DNA of 20,588 nt from Bacillota bacterium (GCA_023443025.1 JAEZWM010000111.1:1-20588); one strand, 5' to 3'; positions 6,916-14,443 are shown, numbered from the stretch's first letter. Program-made: numbers and translations. The notes: a model not told the origin generated them from the letters alone.

Positions 6916-8727
6916 ATGAAAAAACATGTTAGAATAATTGGAATACTGCTGATTCTTTTCAGTTTAGTGTTCCAAATGGGAGTGTCAGCTGAATCCGAAA
7001 GGATAAAGGCGATTGATGTTGATGTAGTACTTGAGGCTGACGGAACAGCAAGGATAATTCAAAAATGGGATGTATCTACTCATAAAGGAACCGAGTTTTT
7101 TATTCCTATCACAAATTTAAATGATATGGAGATAGAAAATTTTAGAGTTTCGGACGAGACAGGTAGAGAATTTGAGTTTGTTGAAAATTGGGATGTCAAT
7201 GGAAGTCTAGAGGATAAGGCTTATAAAAATGGATTTAACAAGATAAGTGGTGGAGTAGAGCTCTGTTGGGGGAAAGGAAGCTTCGGCGATCATGTATATA
7301 CGGTTAGCTGGGATTATAAAAATGCCGTACAATCATATACAGACTATGATGGTTTCATTATTCGCTTTGTGAATGATAAGATGGAACCCTCTCCGGAGAG
7401 CGTAAGTATTAGATTATCAAAGGCTGATACACCATTTACGAATGAGAATACAAGGATATGGGCTTTTGGTTATGAGGGAGATATCTTATTTAAACCAGGC
7501 GGTGTGGTTGAAGGTAAATCGAGCAGAGCACTTAATAGAAATGAATATATGAATATCATGATGAGTTTTGAGAAGGGTATATTCTCACCAATAGTCTCTC
7601 ACTCGAAATCCTTTGATGAAGTTATCGATAGAGCAATGAAAGGGGCATCTTCGTATGATTCTTCAGGCAGCTCCGGTAATTCATCAATCTCAGATGGACC
7701 GCCTTCAATGTTTAGATTTTTTAATCCAGTTGTATTCTTTGCTCCATTTATTGCTTTCTTTATGATAATAATTGGAGTTATATTTGGTAAAGGATTAGGA
7801 AAAAATATTGACTATTACAAAGATGGACTAAAGTTAAATCTTTATCCGAATAATATCCCTAAGATGAAAAAGGACAGGGATATAGACTACTTTAGAGAAT
7901 TACCAATGGGTAATGACCTTCAGGGTATGTTTTATGTAAAGAATCTCTACAATATGAACAATGAGATGTGGTCCGACTTGATAGCATCACATATCCTTAA
8001 ATGGATAAAAAGTGGAAATATTGTACCTGAAGAAAGAGTTGAAACTAAGGGGATAATCTTTACAAAAGAGGTAAATAAGGTTGCTTTGGCACTTCGTAAT
8101 ATGCCTAATTTCGAAAGTAATTCTGAAAATAAGCTTTGGGAGATGATTAGTCAAGCTGCAGGATCCGACTCAGTATTAGAAGAAAAAGAATTTGAAAGAT
8201 ACTTTAGAAAACAGTATACCGAGATAGATCAGTGGAAAAAAATGGTCCAAAGAGATGGCGGAGTTAAATTCTTGGATGTAGGTGGACTGGAAATCACTAA
8301 TCAAAAGGCTAAAAGTGCAAAAACCATGCTTACACCTCAAGGAGAACAATATATATGGGAGTATTACGGATTTAAAAAATATCTGGATGATTTCACATTA
8401 ATAGCAGAAAGAGGAATTAGCGAGCTTAGACTTTGGGATGATTATTTAATAATCGGAACGCTTATGGGAATAGGTAAGGAAGTCTCGGAACAGATGGAAA
8501 AACTCGTTCCAAACTATGTCTTTGCTCAAAACTATGATCCTAATACTTCTTCAACCAGCTTCTATACAAATTATATCCTATTTAATACAGCAAGAAGTTT
8601 TGCTTCTCAAGGTATGAGAGGATACACAGCAGCAACTTCTTCATCATCAAGCGGAGGCGGTGGATCATCGTTCTCAGGCGGTGGTGGAGGATTCTCAGGA
8701 GGAGGCTCCGGAGGAGGAAGTCGTTAG
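6916..8727 (+). CDS. DUF2207 (YciQ-like) membrane protein, copy 1
   Basis: A 603-residue membrane protein of the DUF2207 family. It has a signal peptide (1-25, likely cut after VSA), an outside N-terminal domain (about 28-240) with strongly conserved stretches such as MEIENFRVSDETGREFEF and ELCWGKG, a Ser/Gly-rich linker (245-262), a membrane helix (about 265-291) and a long C-terminal domain that ends in a Gly/Ser tail (about 580-603). Family members usually carry more than one membrane segment; part of the region at 490-520 may be a second one. The start follows AGAGGAT. It is 16 nt after lemA and 16 nt before the deacetylase gene, so the three form one operon. The family is of unknown function; an envelope role with LemA is inferred from the pairing. 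A close paralogue lies at 9831. Confidence 0.9.
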   Translation: MKKHVRIIGILLILFSLVFQMGVSAESERIKAIDVDVVLEADGTARIIQKWDVSTHKGTEFFIPITNLNDMEIENFRVSDETGREFEFVENWDVNGSLEDKAYKNGFNKISGGVELCWGKGSFGDHVYTVSWDYKNAVQSYTDYDGFIIRFVNDKMEPSPESVSIRLSKADTPFTNENTRIWAFGYEGDILFKPGGVVEGKSSRALNRNEYMNIMMSFEKGIFSPIVSHSKSFDEVIDRAMKGASSYDSSGSSGNSSISDGPPSMFRFFNPVVFFAPFIAFFMIIIGVIFGKGLGKNIDYYKDGLKLNLYPNNIPKMKKDRDIDYFRELPMGNDLQGMFYVKNLYNMNNEMWSDLIASHILKWIKSGNIVPEERVETKGIIFTKEVNKVALALRNMPNFESNSENKLWEMISQAAGSDSVLEEKEFERYFRKQYTEIDQWKKMVQRDGGVKFLDVGGLEITNQKAKSAKTMLTPQGEQYIWEYYGFKKYLDDFTLIAERGISELRLWDDYLIIGTLMGIGKEVSEQMEKLVPNYVFAQNYDPNTSSTSFYTNYILFNTARSFASQGMRGYTAATSSSSSGGGGSSFSGGGGGFSGGGSGGGSR

Positions 8728-8743
8728 TATAAAGAGTGATAGA

Positions 8744-9652
8744 ATGAAAGTTAGGATATATACTTTATTGATAATCTTAATTTTAATAACAGCATGTAGC
8801 AGAACCCGGCAGGATAATGAGCTTGGTTCTGCTTTTGATGTTATAGAAGAACCAAGTGAGATTTTTGTAGAGCTTAAGGATAATGATAAACACGAAACAG
8901 TGCCGGATGAGGCTGCCGAGGAAGTACATATAGAAAAAGACATAGAAATTGATATTGAAAGCCTTCTAGCAAAGTATGCAGGAGTGAAGCCTATTCAATG
9001 GGGAGATAGAATTGACGGTATGAAAAGCAAGCTTGGTACTGATGAAAGAATTGTTTCGCTAACATTTGATGCATGCGGAGGCAGCGAATCGGCAAATGGC
9101 TATGATGAAAAGATTATTGAGTATTTAAGAAAAGAGAATATTCCGGCTACCCTTTTTGTCACTAAAACATGGATAGAGACAAATACGAAAGTATTTAAAG
9201 AACTTGCAAGCGATCCTCTTTTTGAGATAGCCAATCATGGAAGTGAACACAAACCGCTTTCTGTAGTTCCAAATGAAGCCTACGGGATTGATTCAACTGA
9301 TTCTGTAAAGTCTTGTATAAATGAGGTTATGGACTCCGCACTATATATTAAGGATTTTACCGGCTTACTACCCTTAAAGTTTAGGTCGGGAACAGCATAT
9401 GCGGATGATGTTTCATTAAAAATCCTAGATGAATTGGGGATGGAGTTTATAGGATACGATGTAGCGGCGGATGCAGGTGCTACATTTAATCAAAATGAAA
9501 TTTTAGAACAGTTTAAAACAGCAGAGCCCGGTTCTATAATCCTTATGCATTTTAATCATCCTGAAAGTGAATCATATGATGGACTTGTTAGCGGTGTTGA
9601 GTATTTAAAGAGCATGGGTTATGAGTTTTGTAGACTGGACGCAAATAGATAA
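8744..9652 (+). CDS. Polysaccharide deacetylase lipoprotein
   Basis: A 302-residue exported enzyme predicted to remove acetyl groups from an envelope polysaccharide or peptidoglycan. It has a lipoprotein signal peptide with lipobox ITAC (Cys18), an acidic linker (about 30-72), and a NodB-type domain. Visible motifs are TFDACGG (107-113), HGSEH with His165 and His169 as likely metal ligands, FRSGTAYAD (213-221) and LMHFNH (267-272). The first motif is TFDAC rather than the usual TFDDG, so the second Asp, normally a metal ligand, is missing; I recall TFDACGG variants in other deacetylases, so activity is plausible. The start ATG 8744 follows AAAGAGTGA; the frame is open upstream to 8660, but that part only overlaps the DUF2207 Gly-rich tail and would put residues before the signal peptide. 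No clear terminator follows. Confidence 0.87.
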   Translation: MKVRIYTLLIILILITACSRTRQDNELGSAFDVIEEPSEIFVELKDNDKHETVPDEAAEEVHIEKDIEIDIESLLAKYAGVKPIQWGDRIDGMKSKLGTDERIVSLTFDACGGSESANGYDEKIIEYLRKENIPATLFVTKTWIETNTKVFKELASDPLFEIANHGSEHKPLSVVPNEAYGIDSTDSVKSCINEVMDSALYIKDFTGLLPLKFRSGTAYADDVSLKILDELGMEFIGYDVAADAGATFNQNEILEQFKTAEPGSIILMHFNHPESESYDGLVSGVEYLKSMGYEFCRLDANR

Positions 9653-9661
9653 AGATTTTAA

Positions 9662-9785
9662 TTATATTTGTATTATAGAATAAAACTTGTAATGATTATA
9701 TTAGAGTAAATAAAATTCACGGACTTGATACATCTGTATATAACTATCTATTATGCTCCATTAAAATATGTAGTTATATTTGTAT
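9662..9785 (+). repeat. Repeated TTATATTTGTAT element
   Basis: TTATATTTGTAT occurs at 9662-9673 and 9774-9785, identical in 12 bases, both between the deacetylase gene and the second DUF2207 gene. The second copy forms part of the inverted repeat at 9777-9808. Only the two 12-base copies are repeated; the bases between are not. In such AT-rich DNA the pair could be chance, but it adds to the other repeats in this gap. Confidence 0.35.
9725..9754 (+). promoter_or_regulatory. Probable promoter of the second DUF2207 gene
   Basis: TTGATA at 9725-9730 and TATTAT at 9749-9754 are separated by 18 bp and are good sigma-A matches. Transcription would start near 9761, leaving about 70 nt before the ATG at 9831. 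The inverted repeat at 9777-9808 falls within this leader, where a bound repressor could block transcription. A second inverted pair, ATATAACTA at 9738-9746 and TAGTTATAT at 9771-9779, straddles the -10. Confidence 0.5.
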
Positions 9786-9808
9786 ATACGGGTAAATATA
9801 TACAAATA
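9777..9808 (+). promoter_or_regulatory. Perfect 12-bp inverted repeat, operator candidate
   Basis: TATTTGTATATA at 9777-9788 is the exact reverse complement of TATATACAAATA at 9797-9808, with an 8-bp spacer. The left arm and spacer contain GTATATAC, close to the general GT-n-TA-n-AC core of GntR-family operators. A related TGTATATAAC lies at 9735-9744 beside the promoter -10. The site ends 22 bases before the start codon, ahead of the AGAGGT ribosome site, so it could act as a DNA operator or as an RNA hairpin in the leader. Confidence 0.5.
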
Positions 9809-9830
9809 AAAGATTAAAAGAGGTATCTAA

Positions 9831-11585
9831 ATGAAAAAGTATTTTTCTCTTTTGCTGGTAATTATGCTTACTTTTCCCTTGCTTATAACTTCAGGGGATG
9901 CGGCGGCTGAAAAAATTAGATCTATTGATGTTGATGTAATTCTTGAAACAGACGGAACTGCAAAAATTACTCAGAAATGGGATGTTGCAACCTATAGTGG
10001 AACTGAGTTTTTTATACCCATTACTTATTTAAGGGATATGGAAATTGAAAACTTTAAGGTATCAGATGATACGGGCAGAGAATTCGAGTTTGTCGAAAAC
10101 TGGGATGTAAAAGCCGGCCTTGAAGACAAGGCTTTTAAGTATGGAATAAATGAAGTATATAACGGAGTTGAACTTTGCTGGGGGAAGGGTTCCTATGGAA
10201 GCCATGTATTTATTGTTAGCTGGGATTATAAGAATGCCGTTAGATCTTTTATTGATTATGATGGATTTAATATACGTTTTATCAATGATAGAATGAATCC
10301 TTCACCTGAGAGTATAAGTATAAAACTATCCAAACCCGGAGTAGACTTAACCAGAGAAAATACTGCGATATGGGCATTCGGTTATCGAGGTAATTTGGTA
10401 TTTAGTGATGATGGAACTGTGATTGGCAAATCAAGAAGAGCTCTAAAAAAAGATGAGTATATGAATATCATGATGCGTTTTGATAAAGGGATATTCAATT
10501 CCGAAACAATTCACGGATCGAAGTTTGAAAATTTCAAGAATATGGCCATGGAGGGTGCGAGTAGGTATAACGAAGAATATTTTAATAAAGCTGCAATCTA
10601 CTTTTTCACTATTTCATTTTTTATAATACTCATATGGTTAATTTTCTATTTTAATGGTAGACAATCAAAGATAACAACCTTTTATAATGGAAATAGAGTA
10701 AACTTACTTCCTAGAAATATACCTATGAAGTCAAGCTTTAGAAATGTCGACTATAGTAGAGATTTACCATTTGAAAGTGATCTTATTACAATATACTATA
10801 CAGGAAGAATATTTTATTATACTAAGTCTTTTGGGGATTTAATAGCTGCATTTTTACTCAAATGGATAAAAGATGATAATCTACTACCCATTAAGAAATC
10901 AAGACAAGATGGATCTGTGCTGAATGAAAATTCTAAACTAAATCTTGAGATAATTAAAGAACCTGAATTTAGCAGTGTAACCGAGAGGGATATTTGGAAG
11001 ATAATTGCGAAGGCTGCAGGAGATGATCGTATACTTCAAGAAAAGGAATTTGAAAATTACGCAAAAAAAGAATTTGCAGAAATTAGTAGTTGGATTAATT
11101 TTGCAGTCACAGAGGGTGGATTGAAGTTCTTAGAGTTGGGCGGTTTAGAAATAATAGAAGATAATAGAAAGACGAAACAGACTAGATTAAATGATACTGG
11201 GATGAGTTTTATAAGAAGTGTAATTGGATTTAGGAAATTCTTAAAGGATTTTACTATTATAAATGAAAGAGAAGTAATTGAAGCTACACTTTGGGATGAT
11301 TATCTAATAATTGCTACAGTTATAGGTATGGGCAATGAAATAAGAAAACAAATGGAGTCACTAATTCCGAAATACGTCTTTGCTCAAGGCAGTGTGGATG
11401 CATATGATACTAGCAGTTATTATTCCAACTATGCGATAATTACTACGGTACAAAGTTTTGCAGATAGAGGTTCAAGAGGTTACAATATGGGAACGCTAAC
11501 TTCACATGACGGAGGTGGAGGTTCTTCGTTCTCCGGAGGCGGAGGAGGCTTCTCAGGCGGAGGATCCGGCGGTGGAAGTCGATAA
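9831..11585 (+). CDS. DUF2207 (YciQ-like) membrane protein, copy 2
   Basis: A 584-residue paralogue of the protein encoded at 6916. It has a signal peptide (1-25, likely cut after DAAA), the same outside N-terminal domain (about 27-245), one clear membrane helix (254-274) and a C-terminal domain with the same ending. The outside domain is very similar to copy 1 (most residues match from 27 to 170), while the C-terminal domain has diverged much more, apart from the last 24 residues, which are identical. It lacks the Ser/Gly linker that copy 1 has before its helix. The start follows AGAGGT. Unlike copy 1 it is not directly joined to lemA; it has its own promoter, an operator-like repeat and its own terminator, so the two copies are probably expressed under different conditions. 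Family function unknown. Confidence 0.9.
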   Translation: MKKYFSLLLVIMLTFPLLITSGDAAAEKIRSIDVDVILETDGTAKITQKWDVATYSGTEFFIPITYLRDMEIENFKVSDDTGREFEFVENWDVKAGLEDKAFKYGINEVYNGVELCWGKGSYGSHVFIVSWDYKNAVRSFIDYDGFNIRFINDRMNPSPESISIKLSKPGVDLTRENTAIWAFGYRGNLVFSDDGTVIGKSRRALKKDEYMNIMMRFDKGIFNSETIHGSKFENFKNMAMEGASRYNEEYFNKAAIYFFTISFFIILIWLIFYFNGRQSKITTFYNGNRVNLLPRNIPMKSSFRNVDYSRDLPFESDLITIYYTGRIFYYTKSFGDLIAAFLLKWIKDDNLLPIKKSRQDGSVLNENSKLNLEIIKEPEFSSVTERDIWKIIAKAAGDDRILQEKEFENYAKKEFAEISSWINFAVTEGGLKFLELGGLEIIEDNRKTKQTRLNDTGMSFIRSVIGFRKFLKDFTIINEREVIEATLWDDYLIIATVIGMGNEIRKQMESLIPKYVFAQGSVDAYDTSSYYSNYAIITTVQSFADRGSRGYNMGTLTSHDGGGGSSFSGGGGGFSGGGSGGGSR

Positions 11586-11594
11586 GCTTTTAAG

Positions 11595-11622
11595 AAATCC
11601 AATCGTAATGGTTGGGTTTTTT
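11595..11622 (+). terminator. Intrinsic terminator after DUF2207 copy 2
   Basis: AATCCAATC (11596-11604) pairs with GGTTGGGTT (11610-11618) with two G-U pairs around a GTAAT loop, followed by a T-tract to 11622. It lies just past the stop codon of the second DUF2207 gene. Confidence 0.75.
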
Positions 11623-11664
11623 ATATATAATACTTTATAAAACAAATGGTAGATTTCTAAACTA

Positions 11665-11673
11665 TGCTATAAT
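11665..11673 (+). promoter_or_regulatory. Extended -10 promoter
   Basis: TGCTATAAT gives a perfect -10 (11668-11673) with the TG of an extended -10. No good -35 is seen 16-18 bp upstream, which extended -10 promoters tolerate. Transcription would start near 11680, about 39 nt before the ATG at 11719. Confidence 0.55.
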
Positions 11674-11718
11674 TAAGGTGTGCTAATTTATTACTTGCAG
11701 AAAAAGAAAGAGGGAATA

Positions 11719-11991
11719 ATGAAATACTTAAAACAGATTGATATACAAACCATCATCTTCTTATTGGGACTAATTATATTAAACCGTTTGGGGATAATAG
11801 GTTTATTAACAGTATTTATTTTAGGAGTAACCAGATTCGTAAATAGGGTGGTTGGAGGACTCTATTCTGACAATAGGGCTGATTATGAACATATAGGATA
11901 TTTAAATATTAATAATAAAAAAGTTTGGATTATAGATGGAGTCGCATTGTTAGTGATTGGCGTACTGGGTTATCTTTTGCCATTTTTCTAA
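11719..11991 (+). CDS. Small membrane protein, unknown
   Basis: A 90-residue protein I do not recognise. Two or three hydrophobic segments make up most of it: about residues 9-25, 24-40 (possibly one hairpin with the first) and 70-88, ending in a hydrophobic C-terminus (GYLLPFF). A short polar stretch, SDNRADYEHIGYLNINNKK, lies between. I chose ATG 11719, which follows AAGAGGG; the frame is open back to a GTG at 11680, but that would start at the predicted first transcribed base. It stands alone after a terminator and 117 bases ahead of citC. No known family or clear link to citrate metabolism is evident. Confidence 0.6.
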   Translation: MKYLKQIDIQTIIFLLGLIILNRLGIIGLLTVFILGVTRFVNRVVGGLYSDNRADYEHIGYLNINNKKVWIIDGVALLVIGVLGYLLPFF

Positions 11992-12027
11992 TAATTACAG
12001 GCTTTGTATCAGTACTGTTACTAAATT

Positions 12028-12041
12028 ACCTATGTATAGGT
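12028..12041 (+). repeat. Small inverted repeat upstream of citC
   Basis: ACCTAT and ATAGGT form a 6-bp perfect inverted repeat around GT (12028-12041), 67 bases before the citC start. It could be a regulator half-site pair. No convincing promoter hexamers were found in this 117-base gap, so whether citC has its own promoter or is read from the 11665 promoter is open. Confidence 0.3.
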
Positions 12042-12108
12042 CAAAAAAATCAGCATCCAATATCCATTACCAACTAGTCTTCATATACAAACAAGTAGGA
12101 GCTTTATA

Positions 12109-13089
12109 ATGAATACCTGTATTAAATTAAATCCGGAAAATAAAAGTACAAATAAAAAACTAATAGCCTTTTTAGCTGAATTCGACCTATCATATGAAAA
12201 ACTTGATAGTCTTTTTGTCGTTGAGAATTCAAGCGGTGATTGGTTAGCTAGTGGAGGTCGTGCAGGTGGAGTTCTAAAAGGCTTTGCAGTTAGAGATGAA
12301 TATAGAAGTGAAGGCCTTTTTGATATGATACTTTCTTCGCTGTTAACCGAAGCCTACAAGCAGGGCATACATACCCTATATGTGTTTACCAAGAATGAGT
12401 ATTCACAAATCTTTAAGAGCTTTGCTTTTGTAGAGCTTGCTCATACAAATGTTAGCTCACTACTCATGAGAAGTGATATATCCATTGACCAAATGCTCGA
12501 TGATCTGGATATAGATGTTGTTGCTGACGATGAAGTAGGTGCAATTGTAATGAATGCCAATCCATTTACAAATGGTCATAAATACCTCGTCGAAACTGCT
12601 TCAAAAAAAGTTGATGATTTAATTGTGTTTGTCGTTCAAAGCGATGCATCTCAGTTCTCTTATGATGATAGAATGAAACTTGTAAAGCTCGGCACGGCTA
12701 TGTATAAAAATGTACATGTGGTTCCAAGCACTGACTTGATAGTTTCACAGGCTACTTTTCCTTCCTATTTTTTAAAGGAAAAGGAATTGATTAGCTCTGA
12801 GCATGCAAAGATAGATGCCATGGTTTTTAAAAAGTACTTTGTACCCAAATTTGGAATAGACATAAGGTTTTTAGGAACTGAGCCTACAGATGCCAGCACA
12901 GCTATCTACAATGAAGTTCTATCCGGTATACTGCCACCGGAATGCAAGGTAGAAATAATTGAGAGACTCCAAAGTGGAGATTATGCTGTAAGTGCATCAG
13001 TTGTCAGAAGACTTCTGAAAGAAGGTAGGATGGAAGAGATTAAAGAACTTGTTCCTCAGGCTACTTTTGATTATTTGAGTGGTAAGTAA
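12109..13089 (+). CDS. citC: [Citrate (pro-3S)-lyase] ligase with N-terminal GNAT domain
   Basis: A 326-residue enzyme that, in the known family, uses ATP and acetate to acetylate the thiol of the prosthetic group on the citrate lyase acyl carrier protein, switching the lyase on. Residues about 30-115 form a GNAT-like domain (GVLKGFAVRDEYRSEGLFD), a normal part of CitC. Residues 144-326 form the nucleotidyltransferase-like domain, with GAIVMNANPFTNGHKYLVE (144-162) holding the N-x-x-x-x-G-H nucleotide site, then DASQFSYDDRMKLV, and SASVVRRLLKEG near residues 293-304. The start follows AGGAG (12097-12101) with a 7-nt gap. It is directly joined to citXG (TAAATG, no gap). The citrate lyase subunit genes citD, citE and citF, usually adjacent, are absent from this window. 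Confidence in the family is high. Confidence 0.92.
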   Translation: MNTCIKLNPENKSTNKKLIAFLAEFDLSYEKLDSLFVVENSSGDWLASGGRAGGVLKGFAVRDEYRSEGLFDMILSSLLTEAYKQGIHTLYVFTKNEYSQIFKSFAFVELAHTNVSSLLMRSDISIDQMLDDLDIDVVADDEVGAIVMNANPFTNGHKYLVETASKKVDDLIVFVVQSDASQFSYDDRMKLVKLGTAMYKNVHVVPSTDLIVSQATFPSYFLKEKELISSEHAKIDAMVFKKYFVPKFGIDIRFLGTEPTDASTAIYNEVLSGILPPECKVEIIERLQSGDYAVSASVVRRLLKEGRMEEIKELVPQATFDYLSGK

Positions 13090-14334
13090 ATGAATATTTT
13101 AGAACTTAGAGAAGCTCGGGAAAGCTTCATTGCCCAGAGTATTAAAAGTAAAAACAAATGCTTGGTATGTATTAAGCCAAATTTTCCCGGAGCAGAAAAG
13201 AGAAATATATACACAAATTATGCATCGACAATGATTTTTAATGAAATTAAAAACAATCAATATATCCATGAATACAGTCATGAGTATGATGTAGAAGGAT
13301 TGATTTTTTATATATTGCTAGATGGAGATTCTATAGAAATTAAAAAGAGAATGATAGAAATAGAAGCCTCACATCCCCTTGGTAGACTCGTTGATATCGA
13401 TGTTTATGGACCGGATGCAAAACAGGTTTCACGCGAATACTTTAGTATAGAAAGACGTAAATGTTTCATCTGCGATAGTGAAGCAGTGATTTGCGTGAGG
13501 TCTAGAGCTCATACAGTAGATGAGATTGTCAAACATTTTAAAAATGTAGTTAAAGATTTCTTATTAGGATCAAATGATATATCCTGTATTGCAGAATTTT
13601 GCATGATAAACGAACTTATGCGAAATATTTCGCTAGGTACCGTTACTCCAAATACAAAGGGATCGCACAATGATATGGATATGTACACATTTTTGAATAG
13701 CGCACATGCGATATCGAAAAAGCTGTCTACTCTTAATAGCGGTCATATGCAATCATTTGATACACTAAGAGCATTCGGATTAGAACTTGAAAAGACCATG
13801 TTTGAAGCAACTAGTGGAGTTAACACACATAAAGGCGTAATCTTTTCATTTCTTTTGATTTTTGGAGGTTTATCTAATTCTGATTCATATGGAGAACTCT
13901 CTGAAGAAATTACGAAACTAGCTGTTCACGCATTGTCTGATTTTAAAGCTTCCATAGATTCAAATGGTCTTAGAGTGTACAATACTCACAGCATAAAAGG
14001 AGCAAGAGGAGAAGCTGTTGGTGGCTATAAGAATGCATTCGACAGCTATATTGATATTTTTAAAAATAGCGAGGATCTCGATAAGCTTTTTTTAGAGATA
14101 GCTCACAGAACGGAGGATACAAATATCATACACAGAGCCGGTATAGATGTTTACCACGAATTTAAAGTAAAGGTTGAAGAGTGCTTGGAAAATCCGGACT
14201 TTGTTCCGGAACTCGAGGTTTTCTGCTTAAACAACAACATCAGCGCTGGAGGTTCGGCTGATATGATCAGCATCACTATGCTTTTGTATTTAATATCTGA
14301 GAATTTTGAATCCATAAAGAACTTAATGACTTAA
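13090..14334 (+). CDS. citXG: CitX-CitG fusion: citrate lyase prosthetic group synthesis and transfer
   Basis: A 414-residue bifunctional protein. The N-terminal CitX part (about 1-155) transfers the phosphoribosyl-dephospho-CoA precursor to the apo acyl carrier protein CitD; its motifs HPLGRLVDIDVYG (95-107) and RRKCFICDSEAVICVRSRAH (122-141) are clear. The C-terminal CitG part (about 165-414) makes that precursor from ATP and dephospho-CoA; GSHNDMD (191-197) and ATSGVNTHKG (240-249) are clear. The fusion order matches known CitXG proteins. Oddly, the usual P-K-P-G-L-V-D segment of CitG reads ISLGTVTP here (180-187), keeping only Gly and Val, so catalysis in this half deserves a check. Its start codon directly follows the citC stop with GAGTGG upstream as ribosome site, so both are one unit, closed by the terminator at 14343. 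Confidence 0.92.
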   Translation: MNILELREARESFIAQSIKSKNKCLVCIKPNFPGAEKRNIYTNYASTMIFNEIKNNQYIHEYSHEYDVEGLIFYILLDGDSIEIKKRMIEIEASHPLGRLVDIDVYGPDAKQVSREYFSIERRKCFICDSEAVICVRSRAHTVDEIVKHFKNVVKDFLLGSNDISCIAEFCMINELMRNISLGTVTPNTKGSHNDMDMYTFLNSAHAISKKLSTLNSGHMQSFDTLRAFGLELEKTMFEATSGVNTHKGVIFSFLLIFGGLSNSDSYGELSEEITKLAVHALSDFKASIDSNGLRVYNTHSIKGARGEAVGGYKNAFDSYIDIFKNSEDLDKLFLEIAHRTEDTNIIHRAGIDVYHEFKVKVEECLENPDFVPELEVFCLNNNISAGGSADMISITMLLYLISENFESIKNLMT

Positions 14335-14342
14335 ATTTCAAG

Positions 14343-14372
14343 AATAGTCCTCATTTATTGTGGGCTATTTTT
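14343..14372 (+). terminator. Intrinsic terminator after citXG
   Basis: AATAGTCCTCA (14343-14353) pairs with TGTGGGCTATT (14359-14369), with one T-T mismatch and one G-U pair, around a 5-nt loop, followed by Ts to 14372. It separates the cit genes from pflB. Confidence 0.65.
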
Positions 14373-14400
14373 AATTTCTGAAATAAAAAACTCATAAAAC

Positions 14401-14416
14401 TGTGATTATCCTCACT
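14401..14416 (+). promoter_or_regulatory. FNR/CRP-family binding site, class II position
   Basis: TGTGATTATCCTCACT matches TGTGA-N6-TCACT exactly, the box known for Bacillus subtilis Fnr and very close to the general CRP consensus TGTGA-N6-TCACA. Its centre lies between 14408 and 14409. With the -10 at 14438-14443 the predicted first transcribed base is 14450, so the site is centred at -41.5 and overlaps the poor -35, the standard layout for an activator of this family. It would link pflB expression to low oxygen or a related signal. Confidence 0.72.
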
Positions 14417-14443
14417 GATTTAATTAGTATTTGTTCGTATAAT
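14415..14443 (+). promoter_or_regulatory. pflB promoter
   Basis: A perfect TATAAT at 14438-14443 lies 17 bp after CTGATT (14415-14420), a poor -35 hexamer. A weak -35 with a strong -10 fits a promoter that needs an activator, and the FNR-type site overlaps that -35. The leader to the ATG at 14482 would be about 32 nt and carries AGGAGG. Confidence 0.7.

Noticed and set aside
8640..8727. Gly-rich DNA repeats read as a minisatellite
   Set aside because: The repeats code the conserved Gly/Ser tail of the DUF2207 protein and use varied codons, so the coding explanation is enough.
8660..8743. Longer N-terminus for the deacetylase
   Set aside because: It overlaps the DUF2207 Gly-rich tail in another frame and would place 28 acidic residues before a clear lipoprotein signal peptide; ATG 8744 has a ribosome site.
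11680..11718. GTG start for the small membrane protein
   Set aside because: The ribosome site AAGAGGG sits before ATG 11719, and the GTG falls at the predicted transcription start.
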